Below are positions 18,598 to 27,978 of a DNA stretch of 64,000 bases, piece by piece (position 1 is the first letter of the stretch; each line of letters begins with the position of its first letter). The notes below the pieces were generated by a model. That model had not been told where the DNA came from. It made no database searches and saw nothing but the letters and a program-made list of their open reading frames with translations. A program made the position numbers and the translations under genes. The DNA is from Shewanella saliphila. Lineage in GTDB: Bacteria > Pseudomonadota > Gammaproteobacteria > Enterobacterales > Shewanellaceae. The stretch lies in NCBI RefSeq assembly GCF_014648295.1, contig NZ_BMQV01000007.1, forward strand, positions 62,001 through 126,000. The letters are read 5' to 3'.

Positions 18598-19416
18598 CTA
18601 CAGCGCGTGGGCAGTAGTATCTAAATCGATTGCTGCTGTTTCTGTGTTAGGTTCAAACCAGTTTAAGCTGTCTGCAAGCTCAACCACTTCGCCGATAATC
18701 ATTAATGCTGGCATTTGTAATGCGGGATCTGCCGCTAACTGTGCTAGCTCACCTAATTGGCCAATAAAACGCTGTTGCGATGATGTGGTGGCTTTTGACA
18801 CGATTGCCACGGGGGTGTCAGCGCTTCTACCTGCACCAATGAGCCCTTCGCTAATAATGTTGGCATTTAAAATACCCATATAAACCACTAGCGTATTGTT
18901 AGGGTTGGCATAACCTTGCCAATCCATAGGGCGGCTGGCTAACTGGCAATGTCCGGTAATAAAAGTTACCCCTTGGGCATAATCGCGATGTGTTAACGGG
19001 ATACCGGCGTAAGCAGAGGTACCGCTGGCTGCGGTAATGCCCGGTACCACTTCAAATGCAATCCCAGCGGTGGCTAAGGTTTGTAGCTCTTCGCCGCCAC
19101 GGCCAAAAATAAACGGGTCGCCACCTTTTAAACGCACCACATTTTTGCGGGTAAACGCTTTAGTGACGAGCAGCTGATTAATTTCGTCTTGAGCGGCACT
19201 GTGCTTACCCGCGCGTTTGCCTACGGCAATTTTTTCAGCGCTGTTAGGAATAAGGTCTAGAATATCCTGGCTCACTAATGCGTCATATAGCACTGCATCA
19301 GCATTTTTAAGAATGCGATAGGCTTTTAGGGTTAATAGCTCAACGTCACCAGGACCTGCGCCAACTAACCATACTTTGCCTTTGGCTTTTTGCCCTGGCA
19401 TCGATACTAATTCCAT
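18598..19416 (-). CDS. cobA: Uroporphyrinogen-III C-methyltransferase
   Basis: Methylates uroporphyrinogen III twice, using S-adenosylmethionine, to make precorrin-2, the precursor of siroheme needed by CysI. SUMT signatures are VWLVGAGPGDVELLTLKA, ADAVLYDALVS, RLKGGDPFIFGRGGEE and VPGITAASGTSAYAGIPLTHRD. It is 272 residues from the ATG at 19416, which has GAGGTG six bases upstream; an in-frame GTG lies nine bases earlier. It lacks the dehydrogenase/chelatase part of CysG, so siroheme completion needs another protein. It is divergent from pldA. Confidence 0.93.
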   Translation of the reverse strand: MELVSMPGQKAKGKVWLVGAGPGDVELLTLKAYRILKNADAVLYDALVSQDILDLIPNSAEKIAVGKRAGKHSAAQDEINQLLVTKAFTRKNVVRLKGGDPFIFGRGGEELQTLATAGIAFEVVPGITAASGTSAYAGIPLTHRDYAQGVTFITGHCQLASRPMDWQGYANPNNTLVVYMGILNANIISEGLIGAGRSADTPVAIVSKATTSSQQRFIGQLGELAQLAADPALQMPALMIIGEVVELADSLNWFEPNTETAAIDLDTTAHAL

Positions 19417-19647
19417 CACACTCACCTCAAGATAATTTACTATGCTCGAATATAGCGTTTTACATATTCCATATACAATAGTAAAAAGTTAGTTTTTATA
19501 ACCAAAAAGTATATGCAGTATTTTAATCTCGTTATCACTCAACCCCGTATCAATAGATTAACCTGAACTTAATTCGACAAAAGCAACACAATTGATAACA
19601 ATGTGTATCAAATAATTACAATTACAACTTTGCTAATGGATAATGCA

Positions 19648-20538
19648 ATGATAAAAAACACATACTACCTAGCGATACCACTGTTGTTACTCGGCAGTAT
19701 CAGTTCAAGCTTTGCTGAAGATTCATTAGTAGAAGAACGTGTTAAAGATGAATTAGCAACCTCAGAAAAACCTTTTGTGCTCACCCCACATAAAGCGAAC
19801 TATTTACTCCCAGTAACCTACCAAACTAGCACCAACCCGTCATCGTTCGAAGCGAAATATCCCGACGATGACATTAATATTGATAAGCTCGAGGCTAAGT
19901 TTCAAATTAGTTTTAAGTTTCCGGTGTGGTACAACGTGTTTGGCGATAACGGCCATTTATTTTTTGCATATACCAACCAATCGTACTGGCAAGTCTACAA
20001 CCAAGACGCTTCGTCGCCGTTTCGTGAAACCAACCACGAACCTGAAGTCTTTATGCTATTTAACAACAACTGGAAAATTGGCGGTTTTACTAACTCATTT
20101 TTAGGCTTTGGTCTTGTACATCAATCTAATGGGCAATCCACAGATTTATCCCGTAGTTGGAACCGCATTTATGGTAGTGCTGTATTCGATAAAGGCCCTT
20201 TTGCATTAGGATTAAAAGCGTGGTGGCGCATTCCTGAAGATGAAAAAGAAACCCCCACCGCTGCTGATGGCGACGATAACCCAGATATTGACGAGTACAT
20301 GGGTAACTTTGAGTTAACCGGTGTATATGGTCTTGATGAACATCGCTTTACGGTGCTATGGCGTAATAACTTACAGTCACCTAATCGCGGCGCGGTTGAA
20401 TTCACTTGGAGCTATCCAGTTATTGGTAACTTGCGGATCTACACCCAATATTTTAATGGTTACGGTGAAAGCCTTATTGATTACAACCACCACAATCAAC
20501 GTTTTGGCATTGGTATTGCGTTGAACGATATTTTGTAA
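19648..20538 (+). CDS. pldA: Outer-membrane phospholipase A
   Basis: A 12-strand outer-membrane beta-barrel hydrolase (OMPLA) that cleaves phospholipids appearing in the outer leaflet. The signal peptide ends SSSFAED. The catalytic His and Ser are in GLVHQSNGQS, and the Asn in SRSWNRIYG, the family signature. The alternating aromatic barrel strands end in FGIGIALNDIL. It is 296 residues from the ATG at 19648, which has GGA seven bases upstream. It activates by Ca2+-dependent dimerisation in the family. A terminator follows. Confidence 0.92.
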   Translation: MIKNTYYLAIPLLLLGSISSSFAEDSLVEERVKDELATSEKPFVLTPHKANYLLPVTYQTSTNPSSFEAKYPDDDINIDKLEAKFQISFKFPVWYNVFGDNGHLFFAYTNQSYWQVYNQDASSPFRETNHEPEVFMLFNNNWKIGGFTNSFLGFGLVHQSNGQSTDLSRSWNRIYGSAVFDKGPFALGLKAWWRIPEDEKETPTAADGDDNPDIDEYMGNFELTGVYGLDEHRFTVLWRNNLQSPNRGAVEFTWSYPVIGNLRIYTQYFNGYGESLIDYNHHNQRFGIGIALNDIL

Positions 20539-20565
20539 CTCATGTGTGTTAATCCAGGATAAAAC

Positions 20566-20597
20566 AAAAAAGGTGACCTAATTAGTCACCTTTTTTA
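20566..20597. terminator. Bidirectional terminator after pldA
   Basis: AAAAAAGGTGAC and GTCACCTTTTTT form a 12-bp stem between convergent genes; T runs occur on both strands. Confidence 0.88.
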
Positions 20598-20621
20598 TTT
20601 GCTATTAAGACTAGATGAGCA

Positions 20622-22346
20622 CTACTCAGCACTGGCTTTACTGTTCACTTTAGAGCCAATCACAATACCTTTATCGGTAAAGTCGACAGACATTTTTAAT
20701 CGCATATTGTAGTCTTTTAATGCTTCGAGCTCTTCTGGCATTGGCTCGCCGCTCATTTCAATCACATCCACTAATGGCGTAAACATTTTTTGATAATCAA
20801 CAGCAAAATCAAAAAAGCCATTGGCTGATAATGTTTGTTTAAATAAGCCATCAGCAAGTTCTGTACCTCTGTCGCCAGTATAAACCACTAGATGATTTCC
20901 TTTGACAGCCATTTTAGCACTCACACCAAATTCAGGTGGCAGCATCAATAAAGGCGTAATATCAACTGGGTCACCATTATCTTTCAAATCAATGTTAGCT
21001 AAAGGCGGGAAGAATGGCTTCACCATATCAATTAACATAATTGGGTTTTCAGCCGACACCGTCACTAACGCATCTAATTTTTCAAAGCTCGGCTCACCAT
21101 TAACCTCGGTTAATTTATAATCGGCTAAGGTCACGCTCATGCCTTTAACGCCATTGGCCATGCCTGTCATCATCCCAAGCATTGCAGGGTTTAATTCATC
21201 TAGCTCGCCTTGCAATTCGGCTAACGCTTCACATTGGTAACTTGGCGTTTGCAGATCTTTCCACACTTCAGTTAACGCTGGAGCAAGTTGGTTTACATCC
21301 ATCCCCAGGGCCATCGATAGAATATTATCGTGGTCACTGTTGTCAAACGCAGGAATAAAGCCACGCATTTTAGCCAGGGCAGACAAAATAACTTGGTTTT
21401 TGCTTTCTACAACCACGGCTGCATCGATATCGCTTTCTTCACGACTAATCGAATAGCTATTTAGGCCCATCACGGTACGAGGCCAATTAGCCGCCATTGC
21501 CGCAAACTCGGTTTGGCAAGTCGGTATTTTCAGCTCAGCAAAAGGATCTTCACCTTGAGTTTCGACCATTTTGTTAATTTGTTTTGCGAGCATATTGCCA
21601 TCAGTTGTGGTTAACCCTTTCACCAATTCAACATGGTTAACAAAGCTGATGCTGTCTTGCATAAACCCATGACTTTTAGCAATGTCTTGCAGCATTGTTG
21701 TGCCGCTTAATGGCTGCTCAACAGGTTTTTCGCCAAGCGCCATTTCAAGTAGTTCAACTTGGTTAAATGAGGTATTTAACGTCACAGTTAACCAGCCTTG
21801 CTTTTCAGCAAACACTAAATTGATTTGTTCTTGCTCATTGGCGTCTGTTAATGCATAAGCACGGTATTGTGTCTCGCCAACGCTACCTATTGTATGTGCT
21901 AAACCACTGTCTTGTTCAGCACGGTCCAGTTCAGCCCAAAATGCATCTGGGTGACTTAACTGTATTTTCATCACTGGCAGCGCGCCCAGAGTATAGAAAT
22001 AACTCTTAACCGAGTCAGGTAACCCGTAGGTGGCTAACAACACATCAGGGGTTGGTAATACGTTCATGTACTGCTTATATAAGGAGACAAAAAATCTCTC
22101 TTGTTCTGATGAGCTGGCATCAAGTTGCAGGATTTCATCCATGGCATAATTTTGGTAATTACCCGCAATACTGTACAAATAATCTTTTAATGGAAATGGT
22201 GCTAGCTGGCCTGAAAACACCACGGTGTCTGCAGGAATGTAATCTAGCATAGGGTCATTTTTAACAACCGATGAGCCCTGTTGTGACAGGAAATATCCAC
22301 CTGCACCGACAGCCAATACTACAGCCGCAATTGCCATTTTGTTCAT
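20622..22346 (-). CDS. Large exported protein of unknown function
   Basis: A 574-residue protein I do not recognise. One N-terminal hydrophobic segment (residues 4-22, MAIAAVVLAVGAGGYFLS) is a signal anchor or uncleaved signal. The rest looks periplasmic: it opens with MLDYIPADTVVFSG, a pattern like DUF3352-type proteins, has repeated alpha/beta segments, and ends in a strand-rich block, MSVDFTDKGIVIGSKVN. Two cysteines (in IPTCQTEF and SYQCEALAE) could form a disulfide. It lies between pldA and the cys operon; that position gives no clear role. A long noncoding gap precedes it. Confidence 0.75.
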   Translation of the reverse strand: MNKMAIAAVVLAVGAGGYFLSQQGSSVVKNDPMLDYIPADTVVFSGQLAPFPLKDYLYSIAGNYQNYAMDEILQLDASSSEQERFFVSLYKQYMNVLPTPDVLLATYGLPDSVKSYFYTLGALPVMKIQLSHPDAFWAELDRAEQDSGLAHTIGSVGETQYRAYALTDANEQEQINLVFAEKQGWLTVTLNTSFNQVELLEMALGEKPVEQPLSGTTMLQDIAKSHGFMQDSISFVNHVELVKGLTTTDGNMLAKQINKMVETQGEDPFAELKIPTCQTEFAAMAANWPRTVMGLNSYSISREESDIDAAVVVESKNQVILSALAKMRGFIPAFDNSDHDNILSMALGMDVNQLAPALTEVWKDLQTPSYQCEALAELQGELDELNPAMLGMMTGMANGVKGMSVTLADYKLTEVNGEPSFEKLDALVTVSAENPIMLIDMVKPFFPPLANIDLKDNGDPVDITPLLMLPPEFGVSAKMAVKGNHLVVYTGDRGTELADGLFKQTLSANGFFDFAVDYQKMFTPLVDVIEMSGEPMPEELEALKDYNMRLKMSVDFTDKGIVIGSKVNSKASAE

Positions 22347-23179
22347 CTATAAACTCCAATTTATATTTGTTGTTAACTCTTCCATGAAGTGAGTTAGCGT
22401 TAAAATTATGTTGTACATCTAAAACTAATTATCGATCACACCGATAAACTACGGATTAATCTAGCATTAAATGAAGCATTACGCATCTGTAGTGGCGATT
22501 CAACATAGGCAGTCAGCGGATAACAAACTCATGATAAAAAAATAAAGAACAGACAGAAAGGATGGAAAAAGGAGGAAAATAACACCCGATAACCCATATA
22601 CATCAGGGTTACCGGGTTTACATAGTTGATTGCTTATACGCTAACAAGTCAATCAAAGTGCTCGAGGATGCGAGCGAAGCTTTTGAAGGTACGTGGGTTG
22701 CAAAAACAACCCCAAAACGTCAACAAAAACCCTCTACGGGAACGTCTAAATTTAGACTAATATCGGCAGGCTTGCATGAAAATTTAAATAAAATTTAATC
22801 GTTTTCTTCATACAGCCAATCATAACACTATGATTTATTGGCATGATAAAGCGATTAAGCGTTGATGACACATGAATAATTCAACCTTTTGGAGGAGTGC
22901 CTGCAACTAAAACGTTGATGGTATAGCGAATCGACACATCAATAGTATTTCTATTGTTGGTTTTTTATGTAGACAATAATCCAGTTTGCAGGGCAAAGGA
23001 CCGTGTGAAAAAATTATTATACACAGTTAAGGATAGTTAACATTCACCTGTTTTATTACCTGACGAATGTTAACTAAATACAGACAAGGTCTAGACACCC
23101 CAAACCCAGAATCAGATATAAAACGCTTAATATCAGAACACAAGGGCTGTTTGAAAGCCTTTTACTATCCGAATTACGG
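22347..23179. other. 0.8 kb noncoding gap with structured segments
   Basis: No convincing gene on either strand. It holds several inverted repeats: a perfect GTCTAAATTTAGAC palindrome (22744-22757); GGGTTG/CAACCC (22695-22714); an enclosing pair around TGCCTGCAA (about 22898-22908) and TTTGCAGGGCA (22985-22995) with inner hairpins; and GTTAACATTC/GAATGTTAAC (23036-23045 and 23065-23074). A terminator-like hairpin faces the - strand at 22575-22617. A + strand frame is open from 22583 to 22801 but has no good start. Confidence 0.55.
22575..22617 (-). terminator. Candidate - strand terminator in the gap
   Basis: CCCGATAACCC and GGGTTACCGGG form an 11-bp stem with one mismatch. Read on the - strand, it is followed by TGTTATTTT. 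No annotated gene ends just before it, so it may end an unannotated RNA from the gap or the cys operon read-through. Confidence 0.5.
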
Positions 23180-23971
23180 CTAAATATCGAAGTGCAAACC
23201 ACATTCGCGTTTTAAACCATTAAAACGGGTTTCTTCTTCTGTCATACCTAACTCTAGCGGCTTGCTAGAATGAGTATCACCCACTGACACATATCCCAGC
23301 TCCCAAAGAGGGTGGTATGGCAGATTATGCTCAGTTAAATACATGTGTACGTCTTTATTGCTCCACTCAATGATGGGCAGCAACTTAAACCTTTTGCCAC
23401 TAATGGCTAAAATCGGCAATGCCTCACGCGTACTCGATTGGCTGCGACGTAAACCCGCAAACCAGGTATTCACATTCAGCTCGGCTAATGCACGCTGCAT
23501 AGGCTCAACTTTATTGATGCGGTTATACTTTTCTAGGCCATCAATCCCCTGCTCCCAAAGCTTACCAAAACGCGCTTCTTGCCACGCTTGAGTTTGCTCA
23601 GCCTGGTACACTTTAAGGTTGAGGTTTAAGCGCTCGGTTAACTGGTCAATAAACTGGTATGTCTCAGGAAACAAATAGCCAGTATCGGTTAAAATCACCG
23701 GGATATCACTTTGCGCTTGAGTGACCATATGCAACATTACCGCGCCTTGAATACCAAAGCTTGACGATAACGCATGCTCGCCCGGTAAATACGCTAAACC
23801 CCAAGCAACGCGCTCTTGAGCCGTTAACCCTGCTAAAAACTGGTTAATGCTTTCCAGCGCGGCCACTTGCTCAGCTTTAGGCGCTGATAACAACGCCTGC
23901 AGTTGAGCGGGAGTGACACTATGATCGACGCCTGCATCTTTCGATGCAGTCGTTACCACTTCATTAGGCAT
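23180..23971 (-). CDS. cysH: PAPS reductase CysH
   Basis: Reduces 3'-phosphoadenylyl sulfate to sulfite with thioredoxin or glutaredoxin. Signatures are [15 protein letters not shown] (substrate loop), [24 protein letters not shown] and the catalytic C-terminal ECGLHF. It has no second cysteine pair for an Fe-S cluster, so it is the PAPS rather than the APS type. It is 263 residues from the ATG at 23971, chosen because AAGGA lies six bases upstream; it overlaps the cysI stop by 8 bp. Last gene of cysJIH. Confidence 0.94.
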   Translation of the reverse strand: MPNEVVTTASKDAGVDHSVTPAQLQALLSAPKAEQVAALESINQFLAGLTAQERVAWGLAYLPGEHALSSSFGIQGAVMLHMVTQAQSDIPVILTDTGYLFPETYQFIDQLTERLNLNLKVYQAEQTQAWQEARFGKLWEQGIDGLEKYNRINKVEPMQRALAELNVNTWFAGLRRSQSSTREALPILAISGKRFKLLPIIEWSNKDVHMYLTEHNLPYHPLWELGYVSVGDTHSSKPLELGMTEEETRFNGLKRECGLHFDI

Positions 23972-25655
23972 GAAAATCCTTAGCGGCGTCATTAACCGCC
24001 TTCACAACGCCAATGCGCACTGTGAAGTTACCAAAGGTTTCGCCAGCATCACGCTCTGTGGCGTAGCGGCCAAACAAGTCATCCAATTCAGCTAAAATTT
24101 CAGCCTCTTGAATGTTTTCTTTATGCATTTTGTTTAAACGCGTGCCTTCAAAGCTGGCGCCTAAATACAAGTTATAGCGACCAGGCGCTTTACCCACTAA
24201 GCCAATTTCAGCAGCAAATGGACGGGCACAGCCGTTTGGACAACCTGTCATGCGCACCACAATTGATTGCTCGCTAATGCCGTGCTTAGCCTGCAGCGCA
24301 TCAATGTGATCGATAAACTCTGGGAAGTAACGTTCAGCTTCAGCCATGGCTAATGGACAAGTGGGTAATGCCACACAAGCAATTGAATGCCCGCGAGTGC
24401 CACTTAACACCTGGCCTAATAGGCCGTGCTTACGTGCTAAACCTTCGATTTCAGCTTTATCTTCTGCTGCAACACCGGCAATAATCATGTTCTGATTAGA
24501 TGTCATGCGGAAATCGCCTTTGTGAATTTTGGCTATTTCACGTAAACCGGTTTGCAAGGTTTGACCTGGCATATCTTTAATACGACCACTTTCAATAAAT
24601 AACGTTAAGTGGAATTTATTGTCGATACCTTCAACCCAGCCATAACGATCGCCGCGATCGCCAATGATCACATCACGCTTTGGCTCAAATTTAACCCCGG
24701 CACGTTTTTCTACTTCGGCTTTAAACGCATCATAGCCATGGTCAACAATGGTGTACTTTAAACGCGCACGTTTACGCACAACACGGTTACCCCAGTCGCG
24801 CTGAACGGTCATGACCGCTTCAGCAAACTTAGTGACATCGTCGGTTTTAATAAAACCAAAGTCATCCGCTAAACGTGGGAAGGTTTCAACTTCACCGTGG
24901 GTAGAGCCCATACCGCCGCCAGCAACTAAGTTAAAGCCGACTAATTCACCGTCTTCAGCAACTGCAATAAAGCCAAGGTCATTAGTGTAAACATCTACAT
25001 CATTATCTGGTGGAACCGCAACTGCCATTTTGAATTTACGTGGCAAATAGGTTTTGCCATAAACTGGCTCTACCGTTTCAGTGCCTAATAGCTTTTCTTC
25101 ATCTAACCAAATCTCGGCATAGGCACGAGTGTGCGGTAATAAATGATCAGATAAATGCTTAGCAACGGCATAGGCTTGCTCATGTAGTTTTGACTCAACC
25201 GGGTTTGGGTTACACATTACGTTACGGTTAACATCACCACAGGCGGCAATAGAGTCTAGCGCAGCGCGATCTAATCCCTGAATTAGCGTCTTAAGATTAC
25301 GCTTTGGAATACCGTGGTACTGAAACGTTTGACGCGTGGTTAAACGAATACTGTTAGAGGTGGTTAATGTTGATGAAATTTTATCAACTTCCAACCATTG
25401 CTCAGGAGTACAAATACCACCAGGTACACGAGCACGTAGCATAAAGCTATGTAATGGCTCTAGCTTTTGCTCTTTACGTTCATTACGTAAATCACGGTCG
25501 TCTTGCTGATAAAATCCGTGGAATTTAATTAGCTGCTGATCGCCATCGCTAAATGATCCCGTCACTTGGGTATCTAACCCTTCTTGGATGTCGCCACGTA
25601 AATAATCGCTGTCGATTTTTAAGTATTCGTTTACTGCTAACTTTTGCTCACTCAT
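23964..25655 (-). CDS. cysI: Sulfite reductase hemoprotein subunit CysI
   Basis: The subunit that reduces sulfite to sulfide by six electrons using siroheme coupled to a 4Fe-4S cluster. The cluster cysteines lie in [10 protein letters not shown] and [11 protein letters not shown] (C-x5-C and C-x3-C arrangement). The siroheme-binding [12 protein letters not shown] and [11 protein letters not shown] segments are clear. It is 563 residues from the ATG at 25655, with AGAGAGG upstream; a longer frame to 25790 would run into the end of cysJ. Electrons come from CysJ, and siroheme depends on CobA. Confidence 0.95.
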   Translation of the reverse strand: MSEQKLAVNEYLKIDSDYLRGDIQEGLDTQVTGSFSDGDQQLIKFHGFYQQDDRDLRNERKEQKLEPLHSFMLRARVPGGICTPEQWLEVDKISSTLTTSNSIRLTTRQTFQYHGIPKRNLKTLIQGLDRAALDSIAACGDVNRNVMCNPNPVESKLHEQAYAVAKHLSDHLLPHTRAYAEIWLDEEKLLGTETVEPVYGKTYLPRKFKMAVAVPPDNDVDVYTNDLGFIAVAEDGELVGFNLVAGGGMGSTHGEVETFPRLADDFGFIKTDDVTKFAEAVMTVQRDWGNRVVRKRARLKYTIVDHGYDAFKAEVEKRAGVKFEPKRDVIIGDRGDRYGWVEGIDNKFHLTLFIESGRIKDMPGQTLQTGLREIAKIHKGDFRMTSNQNMIIAGVAAEDKAEIEGLARKHGLLGQVLSGTRGHSIACVALPTCPLAMAEAERYFPEFIDHIDALQAKHGISEQSIVVRMTGCPNGCARPFAAEIGLVGKAPGRYNLYLGASFEGTRLNKMHKENIQEAEILAELDDLFGRYATERDAGETFGNFTVRIGVVKAVNDAAKDFHA

Positions 25656-25725
25656 GGCCTGGCCTCTCTTAATTCTGTTCAATTCATTAGTGCGATTGGG
25701 TATTGAAAACTGACCTAGACCGAGT

Positions 25726-27516
25726 TTAATACACGTCTTTTTGGTAACGTTTTTCGCTACGCAGTGTTTCAAAGTATGCTTCGGCGTCATCAGCGCTTAA
25801 GCCACCTTGTTCAACCGCAATATTCACTAATGCTTGATGTACGTCTTTGGCCATGCGCTCTGCATCACCACAAATATACACATGGGCGCCGTCTTGCAGC
25901 CACTGCCACAATGTTTGGGCTTGCTCGGTTATGCGGTGCTGCACATACACTTTATGAGCCTGGTCACGCGAGAAAGCCACATCTAAACGCGATAAATCAC
26001 CGTTTTTAAGATACTGCTGCCACTCAACTTGGTATAAAAAGTCTTGCTCAAAGTGTGGGTTGCCAAAGAATAACCAGCTGTTGCCCGACACACCGTCTGC
26101 GGCGCGTTGTTGCATAAAGGCGCGGAATGGCGCAACACCAGTACCAGGGCCAACCATAATCACTGGAGTCTCTGGGTTTTCTGGTAAACGGAAGTGGTTG
26201 TTAGGCTCAACATAAACGTTAACCTGTTGGCCTTCTTCTGCTGAGGCTAAAAAGTGCGATGCGCCGCCAAAACGAGCATGGCCTTGACGTTCATCTTCAA
26301 CCAGTGCCACGGTTAAATGCACTTCTGATTCAACTTCTGCCTGACTTGAGGCAATGGAATACAGGCGTGGCGTTAATGGACGCAACATATCAACCAGTTG
26401 CGTCGCGCTGACTTTGGCAGGGTAAGCTGCAATTAAGTCGGCTAACTGATGCTTAAGAATAAACTGTCTGGTTTGCTCTTTGTCTTCACAAATTGAAGCA
26501 AGTTCTGCATTACCACTCAATTCAGCCCAAGACTTAACAAGGCCTGGGTATAACTGAGTGAGTTCTTTCTTGTCGGTTAATGCCGCTTTTAATGAATACG
26601 ATTCTTTAGATACAGTAACGTTTTCGTCAGCGTCTAAACCAAGGCCGTTGATCACTTCATCGACTAAGGCTTCGTTGTTACTAAACCACACGCCTAACGC
26701 GTCACCTACTTGATAGGTTAGCCCTGACTCGCCTAAATCAATTTCAACATGGCGTACGTCACGGTCTGAATCACGGCCAGTAATTTTTTGGCTTACAAGC
26801 ACTTCAGCGCTATATGGGTTTTGCTTGGTGTATTGGCTTTCACCGACTACAGCCGTTGCACCGATAGCGGTTACGCTAGCCCCTGAGGTTTGAATATGTG
26901 GCTTAGCCGCTTCGACGACACTGTCTTGCCATTGCGCTGCGGCATCTTCGTAATCAACGTCACATTCAACGATAGGCAGTAATGCTTTAGCACCAAGTGC
27001 GCTCAGACGCGCATCAAAGTCTTTACCGGTTTGGCAGAAAAACTCGTAGCTTGAATCGCCTAATGCTAAAACCGAGTAATGTAGGTTATCTAATTTAGGC
27101 GCACGCTTTGAGGCTAAAAACTTATGCAGTTCAATGGCATCGTCTGGCGCTTCACCTTCACCGTGAGTACTCACAACCAGCAGTAACAGCGTTTCTTGCT
27201 TTAATTGGCGAACCTTGTATTCCCCCATGGAACTCAGGTTAACAGCATAACCTTGAGCCTGAGCTTTAGCGGCTAATGCCTGAGCGACTCCACGGCCATT
27301 GCCGGTTTGGCTGCCATATAAAATGGTCACTGTTTGTGCGGCAGAAGTCTCTGCTGCTGGTACGCCTGCAGTTGGGCTTTGATTCGCCGTTGCTGCTAAA
27401 TAACCACTAACCCATGCAAGTTGCACAGACGATAATTCTGATGTGAATTGTTTTAGCTTATCGACTTGTCCTTGAGACAATGGCGACGCTAACGCTGAAA
27501 GTTCTTTTAACAACAT
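25726..27516 (-). CDS. cysJ: Sulfite reductase flavoprotein subunit CysJ
   Basis: Carries electrons from NADPH through FAD and FMN to CysI. The N-terminal flavodoxin domain begins ILYGSQTGNGRGVAQAL (about residue 65) and has STHGEGEAPDDA. The FAD part shows RLYSIASSQ, and the NADPH part GPGTGVAPFRAFMQQR and YICGDAERMAKDV. It ends in the conserved KRYQKDVY. Length is 596 residues. First gene of cysJIH; a 70-bp gap separates it from cysI. CysB control is expected from the family, but no site was confirmed. Confidence 0.95.
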   Translation of the reverse strand: MLLKELSALASPLSQGQVDKLKQFTSELSSVQLAWVSGYLAATANQSPTAGVPAAETSAAQTVTILYGSQTGNGRGVAQALAAKAQAQGYAVNLSSMGEYKVRQLKQETLLLLVVSTHGEGEAPDDAIELHKFLASKRAPKLDNLHYSVLALGDSSYEFFCQTGKDFDARLSALGAKALLPIVECDVDYEDAAAQWQDSVVEAAKPHIQTSGASVTAIGATAVVGESQYTKQNPYSAEVLVSQKITGRDSDRDVRHVEIDLGESGLTYQVGDALGVWFSNNEALVDEVINGLGLDADENVTVSKESYSLKAALTDKKELTQLYPGLVKSWAELSGNAELASICEDKEQTRQFILKHQLADLIAAYPAKVSATQLVDMLRPLTPRLYSIASSQAEVESEVHLTVALVEDERQGHARFGGASHFLASAEEGQQVNVYVEPNNHFRLPENPETPVIMVGPGTGVAPFRAFMQQRAADGVSGNSWLFFGNPHFEQDFLYQVEWQQYLKNGDLSRLDVAFSRDQAHKVYVQHRITEQAQTLWQWLQDGAHVYICGDAERMAKDVHQALVNIAVEQGGLSADDAEAYFETLRSEKRYQKDVY

Positions 27517-27978
27517 AAGACGGCCTTATAACAGTGTAATGTGATTAGCTTACTACTAGGTTTGAAAACCAAAAAAGAATAAAAGATAATTTTTTATACC
27601 ATTTAGGAATATGCAAAGACGTTTTTTTAGGCTACAAAAGTGTGGCGGAGTTAAAAGTTTTTAAATTACCTCGATTTAAATCGAGGTAATTTACTCAAAG
27701 GCACTTGTACCGAACACACCTCATGTCGCAAGCTAGGGGGTCCAATTAACTAATGAAAAACTATCATGTTGATTGTTCTCTGAGTAAAACGGGATGCGGT
27801 TATAATATCGTTATGTCATCGCAATGCCATTGATTAAATAGTTTATCCAACTTCAATGGCCATATGCTGCACTTTTTCTACCCGCTAAGTGCCCATGTGG
27901 AAAAGTAATACTCAAACAGAATAGTCTATTGATGGGGCAAGCAATAGACAGTCTTTTATTAACCATCAGGAAACAGTC
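27517..27978. promoter_or_regulatory. Divergent control region, cysJ and pntA
   Basis: A 462-bp region with no gene. It contains a perfect 32-bp palindrome at 27662-27693 (arms TAAATTACCTCGATTT and its complement). A TATAAT at 27801-27806 is a candidate -10 for pntA, which would give a leader of about 165 bases; no clear -35 is seen. pntA has AGGAAA just before its start. The cysJ side is AT-rich, as CysB targets are. Confidence 0.5.

Noticed and set aside
22583..22801. A + strand frame open for about 73 codons in the noncoding gap
   Set aside because: It has no ATG, its only GTG lies 84 bases in without a ribosome site, and its sequence overlaps hairpins. No recognisable protein.
22985..23000. 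GCAGGGCAAAGGACC, similar to part of a glycine riboswitch
   Set aside because: The rest of the glycine aptamer is missing and no glycine gene lies downstream on that strand.
22560..23040. About ten GGA triplets on the + strand, recalling CsrB-type sRNAs
   Set aside because: They are sparse and not in hairpin loops; real CsrB RNAs carry many more within 350 bases.
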